Below, piece after piece: positions 40,450 to 51,261 of a DNA stretch of 64,000 bases (position 1 is its first letter; every line of letters begins with the position of its first letter). The notes beneath the pieces are model-generated. The model saw nothing but the letters and a program-made list of their open reading frames with translations, was not told where the DNA came from and did no database searches. Source of the DNA: BJ22 sp031405895 (GTDB lineage Bacteria; Planctomycetota; Planctomycetia; Pirellulales; Pirellulaceae); NCBI GenBank assembly GCA_031405895.1, contig JANOFL010000142.1:1-64000 (forward strand). Reading direction: 5' to 3'. The position numbers and the translations under genes were made by a program.

Positions 40450-43059
40450 CTACACCGTCACGCTCTTTTTCAGCACGGTCCTGCCCCCATTTTCGTCAGT
40501 CACGATGATCGTCACCTGCCAGGTCCCTGGCCGGTCAAAACGGTGCCGAAGCGTAAAGTGTCCCTGGCGTCCCACCCGCCGTTGGTGAGAACCGGAGCCG
40601 TCCCCATAGTCCACCGAGAGAGTCAGCCGGTCCTTGCCTGGATCGTTGACCCACCCGGAAAGGACCACCCGGCCATTTCGCTGTCGCTTTACGGTCCATT
40701 GCAACTCCGGTGCCACGTTGTCGACCTGGACCTGGAACGTTTTGCTGTTCCCCTGGTCGTTCTGGTCCAGCCAGACAAAGCGGGCCTGGTAAACGCCATC
40801 CTGCTGATAGCGATGGCTGTAACTGAACTGGTCGCGGCCGGGACGCACGGTCTGCCGGCTGCCATCACCCCAATCGATGAACAGGCGAAGACGGTCATCC
40901 CTGTCGGGATCAACCAGACTTCCAGTGGCCGTGACGATGCCGCCTTCATTGATCCTCGTCCTGTCGAGGGTCAGATTTGGAGCCATTGGGGGCGTATTCT
41001 GCAGGGTCAGGACCAGATCGTTGTTTAAAAGGCCGCCCGACTGATTGACGGCCAGCCTCTGGCCACCCGTCGCTGTCAGGAAACCTCCTGCACTTGGGGG
41101 AATGAAAATGAAACCGGAGATCGGATCGGTGTTGCCGTTGTTGATGACCCGGTAGTTCTGGCCCGGACTGACGTTGCCGCCCATCGTGGCTTCGATCAGC
41201 GCGCCATCAAGCTGGACAGTCCCCAGCACATCAATTTGCTCATGCTGAACGCCGGCAATGGGGCCATTGAGCTGAACCTCCATGATGGCTCCGGCAGCCA
41301 TCGTCAGGTCGCCGGTGATGTTCAGCGTACCAGGCTTGAGACTGGTGCCGCGAAGCAGTTCTGCAATATCGGGCAGGGTCAGCTCAAAATTGACTGGACC
41401 GGGACGCACACGACCGCCCGCATTCACCGTCAGGCTTCTGATCGTCGCGTCGCTGGAAAACTTTCCGCCGGCGTTCACCGTGACATCCACCTGGGAATAG
41501 TTGAAAAGAACATCTTCCCGCCGGAACTGGGCCAGATTCAGGTGTCCGGCATTGACCACATAGTCTTCCATCGGCTTGTCCTGGAGAACGGTGGTGCCCG
41601 TGCCGCCAAAGGTCAACACCGTTCCATTGCTGCTGAGCCTGGAGTTCACCAGGAAGTCGGTGGCTCCCGCCCCGTCGTTGACCTGAACCAGGCCTGAAGT
41701 GGAGGTCAAATTGAGGTTCAGGTCTGCCAGGTGAGCTGCCCGTCCGGTACTGTCCGAAGTCACCACCAGCTGATTGGCCTGCCAGTTCGCGTTGTTGAAT
41801 GGATAAAAGCTCTTGACGAAGTCAAAAATCCTGGTGGTGGGAGGAAAAATCGCGGCAATGCCGTCGACAAGTGCGTCAACAAGGTTGATGTGATTGCCCG
41901 AGATCAGTCCACCCTGCATCACCAGTCTGTTGACGGTCTCGTCGAAGCCATCGGTGTCGAGGAAACCGCCGCCGGTGACTGTGACCGTGGCCCCATCGCC
42001 AATCTGGTTCGGTCCAAGCATCCGCAACCTGCCGGTGTTTCCAATGGTCAGGTTGCCCGGGATCGAATTATCCCCGACATGGCCCAGCAGCAGCCTCCCC
42101 TGGACGTTGGTCAGTCCCTGAAAGGTGTTGCCAGTGTCGCCGCGCAACAGGACCAGCCCGCTGCCGTTGGCAATGGTAATGCCGCCTGCGCCGCTAATCT
42201 GTCCGGTGACGCGCAGTCGTTCGAAGCCGCCGCCATCGTGCTGCAGCGTCGCGGTGCCGTTCGTCACGAGTTTGCCACGCAGCTGGACATCGTTCAGCGC
42301 GCGGACACTGCCACCATTCTCAATGGTTATGGGCTCATCCACCCGGAGTACTGCAAGAGGCAAGTTGTCATTCACCAGGAGCTGCGCTCCGCCGCGAATG
42401 ATCGTCCGGTTGGCGATACCGCCAAAGGAGCCGAGTGCCTGATCCCGCTCGATGAAGAGCCGGCCAGCATGGATGTCCGTGACGCCCGAGTAGCTGTTGT
42501 TGTTTCGCAAGGACAGATCGCCCCCGCCCGTTTTGCTGAACCCATTGCCGCCGGCAATGTTGTCGTTCATGAACAGCGTGGACCCGGCATTGACCTGGAT
42601 GGGTCGATTGGCACTGCCTGCCGCACCGAGGTTGACCTTGTTTCGGATGAGATTGGAACTGCCACTGCTGACGATGCCGCCTGAGCCCAACTGGATACGG
42701 GCACCGCGAAGTTCGTAGCCGCCCGCCAGGCTGATGGTGCTGAAAAGAGTGTCCGCCGCGAAGTTGTTGTCGGTTACCTTGTCCGAAACGCCCGCCGGAA
42801 AGACCAGATTGTCCCCGGCCACAGGGGCGATGTTGTTCGCCCAGTTCGTGGCGTTGGTCCAGTTGTTGTTGATCCCACCGCCATCCCAGACTCGCGTGGC
42901 CATCAACTGCCGAACTTCGAGGGCCTCGTAAGTCAACTTGGGACGGCTTGCTGCTCCGCGGCTCTTTCCCGGTTGGGTCATTCGCTTCAGAAGTTTGCGC
43001 AACGTGCTGGATTCTCCCTGGGTACCTGCGGATGACCGGCTGACAATGCGGCGTTTCAT
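40450..43059 (-). CDS. Autotransporter-like beta-strand surface protein with PKD domains
   Basis: The protein has 869 residues. The frame is open much further upstream, but the ATG at 43059 follows GGGAGAA and begins MKRRIVSRSSAG; the DNA beyond belongs to an insertion sequence. The N-terminus has the surface motif YEALEVRQLMATRVWDGGG. Residues about 60-640 are autotransporter-associated beta-strand repeats (GNGFSKTGGGDLSLRNNNSYSG, DTGNTFQGLTNVQGRLLLG), a parallel beta-helix. Two PKD-like domains close the protein (LFIDWGDGSRQTV...YSHRYQQDGVY and LSVDYGDGSG...LRHRFDRPGTWQVTIIV). I infer a cell-surface structural or adhesive protein without enzymatic motifs. Confidence 0.82.
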   Translation of the reverse strand: MKRRIVSRSSAGTQGESSTLRKLLKRMTQPGKSRGAASRPKLTYEALEVRQLMATRVWDGGGINNNWTNATNWANNIAPVAGDNLVFPAGVSDKVTDNNFAADTLFSTISLAGGYELRGARIQLGSGGIVSSGSSNLIRNKVNLGAAGSANRPIQVNAGSTLFMNDNIAGGNGFSKTGGGDLSLRNNNSYSGVTDIHAGRLFIERDQALGSFGGIANRTIIRGGAQLLVNDNLPLAVLRVDEPITIENGGSVRALNDVQLRGKLVTNGTATLQHDGGGFERLRVTGQISGAGGITIANGSGLVLLRGDTGNTFQGLTNVQGRLLLGHVGDNSIPGNLTIGNTGRLRMLGPNQIGDGATVTVTGGGFLDTDGFDETVNRLVMQGGLISGNHINLVDALVDGIAAIFPPTTRIFDFVKSFYPFNNANWQANQLVVTSDSTGRAAHLADLNLNLTSTSGLVQVNDGAGATDFLVNSRLSSNGTVLTFGGTGTTVLQDKPMEDYVVNAGHLNLAQFRREDVLFNYSQVDVTVNAGGKFSSDATIRSLTVNAGGRVRPGPVNFELTLPDIAELLRGTSLKPGTLNITGDLTMAAGAIMEVQLNGPIAGVQHEQIDVLGTVQLDGALIEATMGGNVSPGQNYRVINNGNTDPISGFIFIPPSAGGFLTATGGQRLAVNQSGGLLNNDLVLTLQNTPPMAPNLTLDRTRINEGGIVTATGSLVDPDRDDRLRLFIDWGDGSRQTVRPGRDQFSYSHRYQQDGVYQARFVWLDQNDQGNSKTFQVQVDNVAPELQWTVKRQRNGRVVLSGWVNDPGKDRLTLSVDYGDGSGSHQRRVGRQGHFTLRHRFDRPGTWQVTIIVTDENGGRTVLKKSVTV

Positions 43060-43253
43060 GACTGTTCTCCCTATTTCGTGGCGACGGGCGGGATTTTCGG
43101 GGGCGGAGGGCCGTTTCCTGAACAGCCAGAATACTCCGCCATCCCTATCCGCGCCTTGTCCGGGCCGCGCGCTCCGGATTTTTTCGGAATTCCGGAAAAT
43201 CGGCCGAAGTAACGCCTTTCCCGGGCAAAAACCGCTAGAAAAAGGGCGCCAGG

Positions 43254-44232
43254 GGCTCTGTAGAAAACTGTATCCCACCAGAGAATCATGATGTTGTGGG
43301 TCAGAACCATGAGCGCCAGTTCGCGGCTGCGGTTCCATTACGTTCTGGCCCTGACCACTGAACCTTGCCGTCTCTTGATCATCGAGATGGTGGTTTCGAC
43401 CTGGCAGCGCTGGCGGTAGCGGGTCGGGTTGAATCGGGCTTGCGTCAGCCGCCGGTAGCGACCGGTGGCCGGCTTTTGGGTCGGCCGTCCATGCCGGGGC
43501 GGGATCAGAGTCTGGAGGCCTTTCGCTTCGCGCGCGAAGCGATGGTTGGCTTCCGAATCGTAGCCCGCATCGGCCAGCACGCAACGGATTCTGGCCCACC
43601 GGGAGGCCTGTTCCAGCAAGTGGTTGAAAGTGTCGACATCGGGCCTTGGTCCCTAGCTGGTCTGGAAGGCCAGAATGAAGTGATTGCTCGTGTCGCAAAC
43701 CAGCCCCAGTTTGGGGAAGTGGTGGTACGCCATCGTTTTCCACGCTGATTCGGCCTTGGCGCGACGCCGCATGCAGTACCCGGATGCCGTCGTGCATGCG
43801 AGGCCGGTGAAATCGGCCGCCACCGTCCTGATGCCGGGATTGCGTCCCAGCATCTGCTCGACGGTCTCGTCGAGCAGTCGCTTGGGTTGGGGGCCTTGCA
43901 GCAGACGATGGGTCGTTTTCTGGAAGGTAGTGAAGCGGGGAATCGACGTCAGCACAATCGCCTCGGCCAATGCCAGGCAGTCGCGGAGGGTGCGGCACAG
44001 CCCGCGATAATCGGCTCTGAGGAAGTTTTTCAGGACCACGCAGGCAAAGAGCTGCTGCTGGGTAAACTTCTTGGGGCTGTCCCGATGCGAGAATGCTGCC
44101 ATGCAGTTGAATGCAGTCAACCACGCTTCGACAATCACATCCCGCGGCGATTTGCTGGTCTGGCTCACGCCGCAACCTGCGACCGCAGATCGTAGACGGT
44201 TCAACCTCTTTCGTTCAGTTTTCTACAGAGCC
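43254..44232. mobile_element. Insertion sequence with 17-bp perfect terminal inverted repeats
   Basis: GGCTCTGTAGAAAACTG (43254-43270) and its exact complement CAGTTTTCTACAGAGCC (44216-44232) bound a 979-bp element with a single transposase gene on the minus strand. The target duplication is not clear. It lies 195 bp upstream of the beta-strand surface protein start, and is probably a transposed copy of an IS4/IS5-type element. Confidence 0.88.
43338..44204 (-). pseudogene. DDE transposase interrupted by an in-frame amber codon
   Basis: The full frame would give 288 residues. The N-terminal half (44204-43653) holds the helix-rich DNA-binding region and the first acidic residue in VAADFTGLACT. 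The C-terminal half has the second Asp in VLADAGYDSEANHRFA and the Glu in QVETTISMIKRR, all typical of IS4/IS5-group DDE enzymes. The two halves are in the same frame and separated only by a TAG at 43655-43653 (after FILAFQTS, before GPRPDVDTF). A single K/Q/E/W-to-stop change is the simplest cause. The copy should not transpose by itself unless the amber codon is read through. Confidence 0.85.
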
Positions 44233-44396
44233 GGAAGGACCCCCAACAAGCCAAGGAACGACCGTTCGAGAAAGTGAGCGGCCACGCAGGGATAAACTCC
44301 GTGAAACGCAAGAGGTTACAATCATGCTGGCAATTCGCTTGTGGGAGTTGCGCGAACCAATGCCTTTCGCCATCTTCAGAATTACCGGGTGAAACC

Positions 44397-45488
44397 ATGA
44401 ATTGGAAACCGATTTGTTTTTTATTGATCGCCTGTTTGACCACGCCGGCAGTCTGGACCACGGCGCAGGAGGCAAGTAACGATCGGGATTTGACCCGCTC
44501 CGATTTTGTTTCTGATGCAAGCCATATCGTCGGGACCCTCATTCCAGCGGATACCGATTACTCGCCCGATTCGATGGCGGCGGCGGGAAACGCGTTCGCT
44601 GAGGCCCTGTCGGGCGACTTGCTCAAACGTGGAGTCCTGGAGCCGGGTGATCCGGAGCGAAAGGAATGGACCAACCTTCCGCCCAAGCCTGACGCGGGGG
44701 GTGTGCGATTGGGCGAATTGAACGCCGAGCAACTGAAGTCGGCTTGCAACCTGATGGCGGCAATCCTGAGCAAGACTGGCTATCAGAAAATGTGCGAGAT
44801 CATGCTGGGGGATGACCAGTTGTTGAACGGCGGTCGCGCTCGTTCCGGGTTTGGGACCGAACAATTTTCGATCATGGTGTTCGGAATCCCTTCGGCAACG
44901 GAACCGTGGGCAGTTCAACTGGACGGGCACCATATCGGGCTGAATGTTTCCATTCATGGGACGGATGTCGGGCTGTCGCCCAGTTTTATCGGTGCCCAGC
45001 CCGAGACTTTTGAAATCGCCGGTCGAAGGTTTCGCCCGTACGCTGGCGAAACCGATGATGCCTATGCGCTGATTGCCACTCTGTCGGATGACCAGCGTCG
45101 CCAGGCAGTTGTCAGTCCCAAGCGGGGCTTCATCCGAACGGGTCCGGGCGCGGATGGAGAAGCACTGAACCCGGAAGGCGTTGAATGCGGCGGATTCGAC
45201 GAGGCTCAAAAGGAGAAGCTGAAGAAACTGATTTGGAATTGGGTCGGCATCCTTCCGCCAGCCCACGCAGACAAAAGAATGGAACAGGTAATGGGAGAAC
45301 TCGACAAAATGCGATTCTCATGGAATGGTGCAACCGACCCACGCAGCGATGTTTCGTGGACCATCCAGAGCCCAACGCTGATCATTGAGTTTTCCTGCCA
45401 GGAACTGGGTGGCGATCCGCTCAACCATCTTCACTCGATGTATCGCGATCCAACAGCGGAATATGGACGGCAAATCGAACTGAAATAG
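44397..45488 (+). CDS. DUF3500-family secreted protein
   Basis: The protein has 363 residues. The ATG at 44397 begins a signal peptide (MNWKPICFLLIACLTTPAVWTTAQ). The frame is open upstream into the IS end, but without a ribosome site. The pattern LLNGGRARSGFGTEQFSIMVFGIPSATEPWAVQLDGHHIGLNVSI...PSFIGAQPETFEIAGRRFRP and the final VSWTIQSPTLIIEFSCQELGGDPLNHLHSMYRDPTAEYG are those of DUF3500 proteins, whose function is not known. The conserved histidines could bind metal. It stands next to the IS right end, so its native promoter may have been displaced. Confidence 0.82.
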   Translation: MNWKPICFLLIACLTTPAVWTTAQEASNDRDLTRSDFVSDASHIVGTLIPADTDYSPDSMAAAGNAFAEALSGDLLKRGVLEPGDPERKEWTNLPPKPDAGGVRLGELNAEQLKSACNLMAAILSKTGYQKMCEIMLGDDQLLNGGRARSGFGTEQFSIMVFGIPSATEPWAVQLDGHHIGLNVSIHGTDVGLSPSFIGAQPETFEIAGRRFRPYAGETDDAYALIATLSDDQRRQAVVSPKRGFIRTGPGADGEALNPEGVECGGFDEAQKEKLKKLIWNWVGILPPAHADKRMEQVMGELDKMRFSWNGATDPRSDVSWTIQSPTLIIEFSCQELGGDPLNHLHSMYRDPTAEYGRQIELK

Positions 45489-45544
45489 AGTCTGGGAAGG
45501 ACCGGCTGAGGTGGACCCCGTTATTGGGACCACTGGGCTGGTAT

Positions 45545-46070
45545 TGCTCCGTTAACTACGGTGGTTTGGCGGCGATGAGTGCCTGGACCTCTTTGCCGCA
45601 GAGTGGGCATCGGGCGCACCAGCAGTCCGGGAGTGACTGGAGTTGCTCGCGCAGGAACGGCAGGGTCAGTGGATCGCCACTTTTTTTGGCGGCAGCGAGG
45701 GTTTTGGAGGAATGCGCAGGCCAACAGCACGAATAAGACAGGATGGTTCCAGCCCTGCCATGACCGGCCCTCAAAATGATCCAGGCCAAGTTCGTCCTTC
45801 AGTTCGCGGTAGCCGTGTTCAATCAGCCAGCGGCTCCTGGCCACGGCGACCAGCCGCCTGAGACTCGTGGCGGAGGGCAGATTGCTGAAGAAGTACCTGG
45901 CCGGCTGCTTTTCGTCGGCCGGCCATTCGACCAGCAGGCGGCCAGCGGTTCCCTTCCGGCGGAGAGCTTGTGGGCCGGCCGCACACGCCAAGCGGCGTAG
46001 CGGCCCGTCATCGGTCCTTTCGATCCCGTCCGCCACGTCAGGGCGCGGAAGTCTCTGGGAGGAAGTTTGA
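45545..46070 (-). pseudogene. Frameshifted remnant of an IS701/IS4-type transposase
   Basis: Three reading-frame segments must be joined to follow the protein: LPPRDFRALTWRTGSKGPMTG...VRPAHKLSA, then LLVEWPADEKQPARYFFSNLP...SRWLIEHGYRELKDELGLDHFEGR with the catalytic-Glu region, and then AAAKKSGDPLTLPFLREQL...CPLCGKEVQAL. Shifts lie near 45925 and 45725. The N-terminal half and its terminal repeats are missing, cut off at the end of the kinase pseudogene at 46074. It is a decayed element. Confidence 0.75.
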
Positions 46071-46073
46071 AGC

Positions 46074-49000
46074 TCAGTCTTCCAGTGACTGCAACAGGGC
46101 CTTGAAATCTTCGCGGTCCCGCAGCGGGCTCAGACTTGGGTCGGTGTTGACGGACTCCAGGATCTCTGTCCGCTTGTCGGGATGGGCATCGCGCAGCCGC
46201 GTCAGAATCTCCACCGCCTCGGCGGAGTACTCTTCGGCCGTATCTTCGTCGCCGGTGTTTTGGCTGCAAATGGCAAGAATTCTGGCGGCGTCCCTCAGTC
46301 CATTCGGATTGGTTCGGGCAAGTTCCAGGGCAAACTCGGCAGCTGGACCGGGGTCCAGCCACGCAAGGCAAGTCGCCCGGCGAATCCGGACCACGAGGGA
46401 TGCGGGATCCAGCGCCAGGACCTGGTCCCACGCGGCCAGGGACTGTTCAAAGTCTTCAATCTTCATCAGCGTCAGGGCGCGGGAATACAGGCTGTTGACC
46501 AGAAACTTCCGCACGTCGGCCATTTCGGCATTGCGTTCAAACAATGGCTGCAGCAGCGCAATGGCCCGGTCAAATTGTTGGAGCGCAAGATCGAATTCGC
46601 CGAAGTCGCGACGCGCGATGCCGGCATTGCAGCAGGCACCGGCGAGCGAAATCTGCCAGGCAGGCTGTTCCGGAAAATCCTCGACCAGGCGCTCGAGGAG
46701 GGCCATGGCCCGGTCCAGCTCGAGCTCCGCCTCGCGCGGTTTGCCCATCCGGTTAAGCAAGGCAGCGAACGAAACATGCGTATTCGCCAGTTCGGACTGG
46801 TATGCCGGGACCGAGGGGAACTCGGCCGCCAGTTTCTGGCGAACGCCGAGCGCTTCCCGGTATTCCACGTCCGCCTGTCCGAACTGCTTCATGTCGGAGA
46901 GCAGGTTGGCCAGGTTGTGGTGGGCGTTGGCGAGGAAACTGTTTCGTTCGGCCGTGGCCGGAGTTGACTCGTCTGTTTCGCCATACAAACCGATGGCCCG
47001 GGTGTAGGCCGCGACAGCTTTTTCGCCGTCGCCCGCCCGGCGATATAGCACGCCCAGATTGACTTCCAGCCGGCCACGGATGTCGAGGGCAAAGGCCGGA
47101 TCAAAAGCGGAATGAACTTCGCAGAGCTCGAGGGCTTCGCGGTAATCGCGCCCGGATTCCTCGAGCCGGCCACTCCGCCCCCGGTGATTCCCCCGTTGCA
47201 GGAAAGTGTGAATGAGCAGCTTGCGGGCATCATGGCTGTTTGCGTCTTCGTTCAGCAACTCCAACAGGGTCTCAATGCTCTTCCCGAAGTCAGTCTCGCA
47301 TTCGCTGTCGTTTCCCGTCCTGGCCCAGGCGTCTCCCCGGTCAACCAGCGTTTCCGCGAGGAGTCGCCGGTATTCGGCGGACGCCGGGAAATCTCCGACC
47401 AGTGAATCGAGTATTTCCAGACTGCGCGAACAACATTCCTGGGCGGATTTCGCGTCGCCCAGGACCAGGTGAATGTGTCCGACCCGTGTGTAGCCCTCCG
47501 CGCGAATGACCCGGCTTTCCGCGTCATCCCCGGCCAGCGTGACCAGCCCCTGGTACTGTTCAATGATCCGCCGCAGAAACGACTTGTCACCCGCGTCCAG
47601 TTCCGTCTGCCTCGCCAGGAGACGCTCGACCGCCGAGTCGGTCAGCGTCCGCAGCGCGCTCATCGCCCCTTCCCGCGCCGCGCGCTCCGATTTCAGGGCG
47701 GAACGAGTCTTCTCCTGTTCCCCGGCCAGCCGTTCGAGCGCCTTGTCCTTGTCGTCCCGTTCGCCTTCGGCAATGACACGCTGCCGATTGGCACCGATCA
47801 TGCCCACGGTGGTCCCGATGCTCCCGGCGACCAGCGCAAGGACCAGCAGGCTTCCCCCGATTGTGGCGGTCCGGTTGCGGCGAACGAACTTGCGAAGGCG
47901 GTATGCCAGCGATGGTGGAGTCGCGTCCACCGGCAAGCCGGCGAGATGTTTTTTCAGGTCGCTGGCCACGGCGCTGGCCGACTGGTACCTGCGGGCCCGG
48001 TCCTTGTCGATCGCTTTCGCCGCAATCCAGTCAAGGTCTCCGCGGAGTTCGGCCGCCAGCCGAATCGGGCTGGCGGCGTAGCGGTTAGCTGAGATGGTTG
48101 CCGGGTCAGGTGTCGAAACGACTCGCGTGCTCGGTCGCTGCGGTTCCACTTCCCGGACCAGCCGCATCAGCTCCAGCGGGCTGGAATCGCCAGGCATTGA
48201 CCGGTTGATCGGCGTTGATCCGGCCAGCAACTGGTACAGCATGACACCCAGCGAGTAGACATCGGATCGCGTATCGACGTCAGCCGGATTCCGCCCCGAC
48301 TGTTCGGGGCTCATGTATTCGAGCGTTCCAACCGCCTGGCCCCATTCCGTGTGAAGGGAATTTTCCGTCAGCCGGTTGCCAAGAGCCTTGGCCACGCCGA
48401 AGTCGATGACCCGCGGGACCGCATCGCAAACCGGGATCAGCAACTCGAGCCGCTGGCGAATGTTGAGCCGGTGCGAATCGGCATACAGGACAATCGACTG
48501 ACCGTCGATCAACTCCATTGCGAACCAGGGCTGTTCGAAGCCCAATTCGCCCGAAGCATCAGGCCGTGTCGCTTCCCCGCACAGTGCAGGGCGGGGGTGG
48601 AAATGTCTTCCGGACTTGCGGTTCGGGCAGATGCGGCTCGCGGTGCTGCAGCGTCCGTCGCCGTCTCCGGAGGGCATTCCAGGCGAAAGACGCCGGCGTC
48701 GGGAATGCGGGCGATATTGGGATGGTCCATCAACGCCAGGCTTTGGCGCTCCGCGTCGAAACGGGTCAGGATGTCGCGTGAGTGAATCCCCGGGCGGATG
48801 AGTTCAGTGCCACCCGCCGACGGACCGGACTCTCCTGGGTCGCCTCGAACACGGCTCCCATGCCGCCGTGTCCCAACAGAGCTCCCAGCCGGAACGGTCC
48901 AATCTGTTGTCCAGGTGCCAGAAAACCGCCCGCGAATACCCCGCTCGCCGGAGGAGACATGGGGATGGCCGGCCGATCCAGAAAATCGCCGGCCGCCTGG

Positions 49001-49131
49001 TGCGACTGGAGCAGGGAAAGGACTTCCTCGCGCAGGCCCGGTTCTTTTTCAAGGGCGCGCTTGAGGAACTCTTCGCGGGAGGAGGCATCCGCCTGGTCGA
49101 TCGCGTCAAGAAAAATGTCTTCCGCTTTCAT
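46074..49131 (-). pseudogene. Ser/Thr kinase pseudogene (two frameshifts, catalytic loop deleted)
   Basis: The start at 49131 gives a normal N-terminus (DAIDQADASSREEFLKRAL, GALLGHGGMGAVFEATQ) up to RRRVAL. One missing base near 48800 then shifts the frame; the continuation LIRPGIHSRDILTRFDAERQSLALMDHPNIARI is in another frame. A second shift near 48570 is needed to reach ELGFEQPWFAMELIDGQSIV. After LELLIPVCDAV the frame runs directly into PRVIDFGVAKAL, so about 30 residues with the catalytic HRDLKPSN loop are missing. The rest (membrane helix near 47870, TPR tail to 46074) is intact and open. It should have no kinase activity. Confidence 0.85.
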
Positions 49132-49307
49132 GGTGCTCCCGACCCGGCTGGCCGAAGTATAGCCCGGCAGCCGGTTGTTTTTCCAGCCGCGGCCGACAGG
49201 CAGTTCTCGCGATTGAAACGGCAGGCTTCTGCAACTCCCGGTTGCCGCGGGGCAACCGGTTGGAGCAGACTGACTGCGACGCGGGACTGCCTGGCAGCTG
49301 GACGCGG

Positions 49308-50159
49308 CTATTCCCGCACGTCGATCGATCCGACGTCCAGCACCCGGCTGGCCGAGTCGAGCAGCTGGAACTCGCCCTGGAAGGCGGTCACCGTGCCGCT
49401 GCCGTCGAGTTCAGCAGCGCCACGGGCGACGAGGAATCCGTTTTGGTTGACGCCCACCAGATAGGTCCAGCGATCGGACGAACTCAAGGTCACGTCGAAG
49501 CCGTCGGGGTCGTCGGCTCGACCCAGCCGTCCCGTTGCCGTGCGATTCGCGTCAAATCCGCTGATCACAAGATCTTCGTGGTTCACGACGCCAAGGGCCC
49601 CGTCGAGGCGGGCGGTTTTGTCGCTGGTTGAAATGAACAGGGCATCCTCGATGGGCCGAAGCACGCCAAGGTTGCCGAGATGCTTGCCTTTGGGCAAGGC
49701 CCCGCCCGTCGTGGCCTGGGTAAGCGTGACCTTGCCGAGCAGGGCAAACGATTCGGCGTCGAACTCGCTTTCGGCCAGCTTCAGGCCCCCGCTTGCCGTG
49801 CTGGCCTGCAGCTGGACGTTGCAGTTTCCGCTGGCTGCAAGTGTCCCGGCCGCGAGGAGCGTTGTCGAACGGAGGTTGACCGGATTGGAGAACGAAAACG
49901 TGCCATCCACTTGCCGATTCTCGAGAATGTCGAAATTCAGCAGCGAAGGCAGCGAGGGAACCAAATGGCTGGTCCCGTCCTTGATGCTGGTCGTGCCCAC
50001 GAACTCCGACAGATAGCGTTGGGCGAACGACGGGACCGGCAGAACCGCCAGGGCGATCAGGACCAGCCCGGCCAGTGGCAGGGATGACGGTACAGGGGAT
50101 TTGCGCTGACCACCGGGGGCGGGGCAATGGACGGCTGTCGAGTGAGAATTCCGGTGCAT
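49308..50159 (-). CDS. Secreted protein of unknown function
   Basis: The protein has 283 residues. The ATG at 50159 follows AAGGAAAAA. The signal peptide is long (ending LAGLVLIALAVLPVPSFAQ). The mature part (RYLSEFVGTTSIKDGTSHLVPSLPSLLNFDILENRQVDGTF) is beta-rich with many Ser/Thr, and ends DSASRVLDVGSIDVRE. I recognise no family. Neighbours are a kinase pseudogene and PEP-CTERM genes. The 409-bp region upstream (50160-50568) contains nothing I can assign. Confidence 0.65.
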   Translation of the reverse strand: MHRNSHSTAVHCPAPGGQRKSPVPSSLPLAGLVLIALAVLPVPSFAQRYLSEFVGTTSIKDGTSHLVPSLPSLLNFDILENRQVDGTFSFSNPVNLRSTTLLAAGTLAASGNCNVQLQASTASGGLKLAESEFDAESFALLGKVTLTQATTGGALPKGKHLGNLGVLRPIEDALFISTSDKTARLDGALGVVNHEDLVISGFDANRTATGRLGRADDPDGFDVTLSSSDRWTYLVGVNQNGFLVARGAAELDGSGTVTAFQGEFQLLDSASRVLDVGSIDVRE

Positions 50160-50568
50160 GGCTGATTTTTCCTTGCTCGCGTGGGTGAACTGGAAACCGT
50201 AACCCGGTATCCTTTCATCAACGCGACTTCTGACCCGAGCGCGCACCAGGACAAGGCGGAATTCAGGTTTCTTGGCCAGAAAGAGTCCGCCCGCCGTGGG
50301 ATGCAGGTGGGCACGGGTGCCGACGAGTCTCCGGGCTGTAGAGCTTTGGGAATCTGCACACAAAGGGATCTTCCGTCCATCGCCCATTGAGCGGCCACCC
50401 CCTCCCCACGCCGTCCTCAAGCGGCTCAATGTCCGCTGCCGCGACGCGGGATAGAGAATGGGTTTGGAACCGGACTTTGGTACCTCCAAAACAAACTGCC
50501 GGGAGACGTTTGTCACCCGGCAGCGTCAGATCTTGGCGTGCGGTCCGCCGTGGCAGACCGTTCGCCCA

Positions 50569-51261
50569 TTACGTTTGTTTTTGACCGCTCCGAGCATGGC
50601 CCCGGCGGTGAGAGGCCAGGCCCAAAACGTTTGCGATGCCCAGCAGCGGGAGGGCGGGCGATTCGGGGACGGACGCCGTCAGGGTTACGTTATCGAGCGG
50701 AGAGATAAAGTTGTTGGATGCACTTCCGTTGAAGAACGTCAAGCTGGTCATGACACCCACAGCCGTAAACGGCACGCTGAAATGTTTCCAGTCGAGCGTG
50801 TTCGCCGGTCCGGTTGGGTTGAAGTAGCTCACGCGAGCACCGCCATCGATGCTCAAATCCACCGTAGCCGGGAAAAAGAACGGACTGGCAGTGGCCGACC
50901 CGACGTAGAACTCAAGAAGGTACTCTTGGCCTGGCACAGTGGTGACAAGCTGCCGCAAGCCACTGCTACTCGAATTGGAAGTGACTCCCGCCATATCGGC
51001 CCACTGGATTCCGGCTTGTGCCTGGAAGGTAACGCCGCCTTGCATAAAGGTGGCACTGACAATCGAAGAGTCAACGCCCACGACCGTCCAGCCTGTGATG
51101 GCTGTCGACCCGGCCCCGAAATTGGTGAACGAGCCGTTTGGGACCGCGGGAAATTCAAAGGAACCGTTGAAGATCAAATCGGCATTGACAACTGACGAGC
51201 CGGTGACGACAAGCGTCAAAATCAGACTTCTGAATGCGTTATTCAATGCTGAGCGAGTCAT
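50569..51261 (-). CDS. PEP-CTERM protein with DUF642-like domain
   Basis: The protein has 230 residues. The start at 51261 follows GGAGAAAG, and the signal peptide is FRSLILTLVVTGSSVVNA. The mature protein begins DLIFNGSFEFPAVPNGSFTNFGAGSTAITGWTVVG, the classical entry of DUF642/choice-of-anchor beta-sandwich proteins. The C-terminus VPESPALPLLGIANVLGLASHRR is a PEP-CTERM-type sorting signal, with Ser in place of the second Pro, so the motif is slightly degenerate. It lies 138 bp downstream of a second, larger PEP-CTERM gene on the same strand. Confidence 0.82.
   Translation of the reverse strand: MTRSALNNAFRSLILTLVVTGSSVVNADLIFNGSFEFPAVPNGSFTNFGAGSTAITGWTVVGVDSSIVSATFMQGGVTFQAQAGIQWADMAGVTSNSSSSGLRQLVTTVPGQEYLLEFYVGSATASPFFFPATVDLSIDGGARVSYFNPTGPANTLDWKHFSVPFTAVGVMTSLTFFNGSASNNFISPLDNVTLTASVPESPALPLLGIANVLGLASHRRGHARSGQKQT

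Noticed and set aside
43060..44175. N-terminal extension of the beta-strand surface protein (open frame from 44175)
   Set aside because: The extension runs antisense-free but out of frame through the IS transposase, whose DDE motifs are clear in another frame. The proper start at 43059 has a ribosome site.
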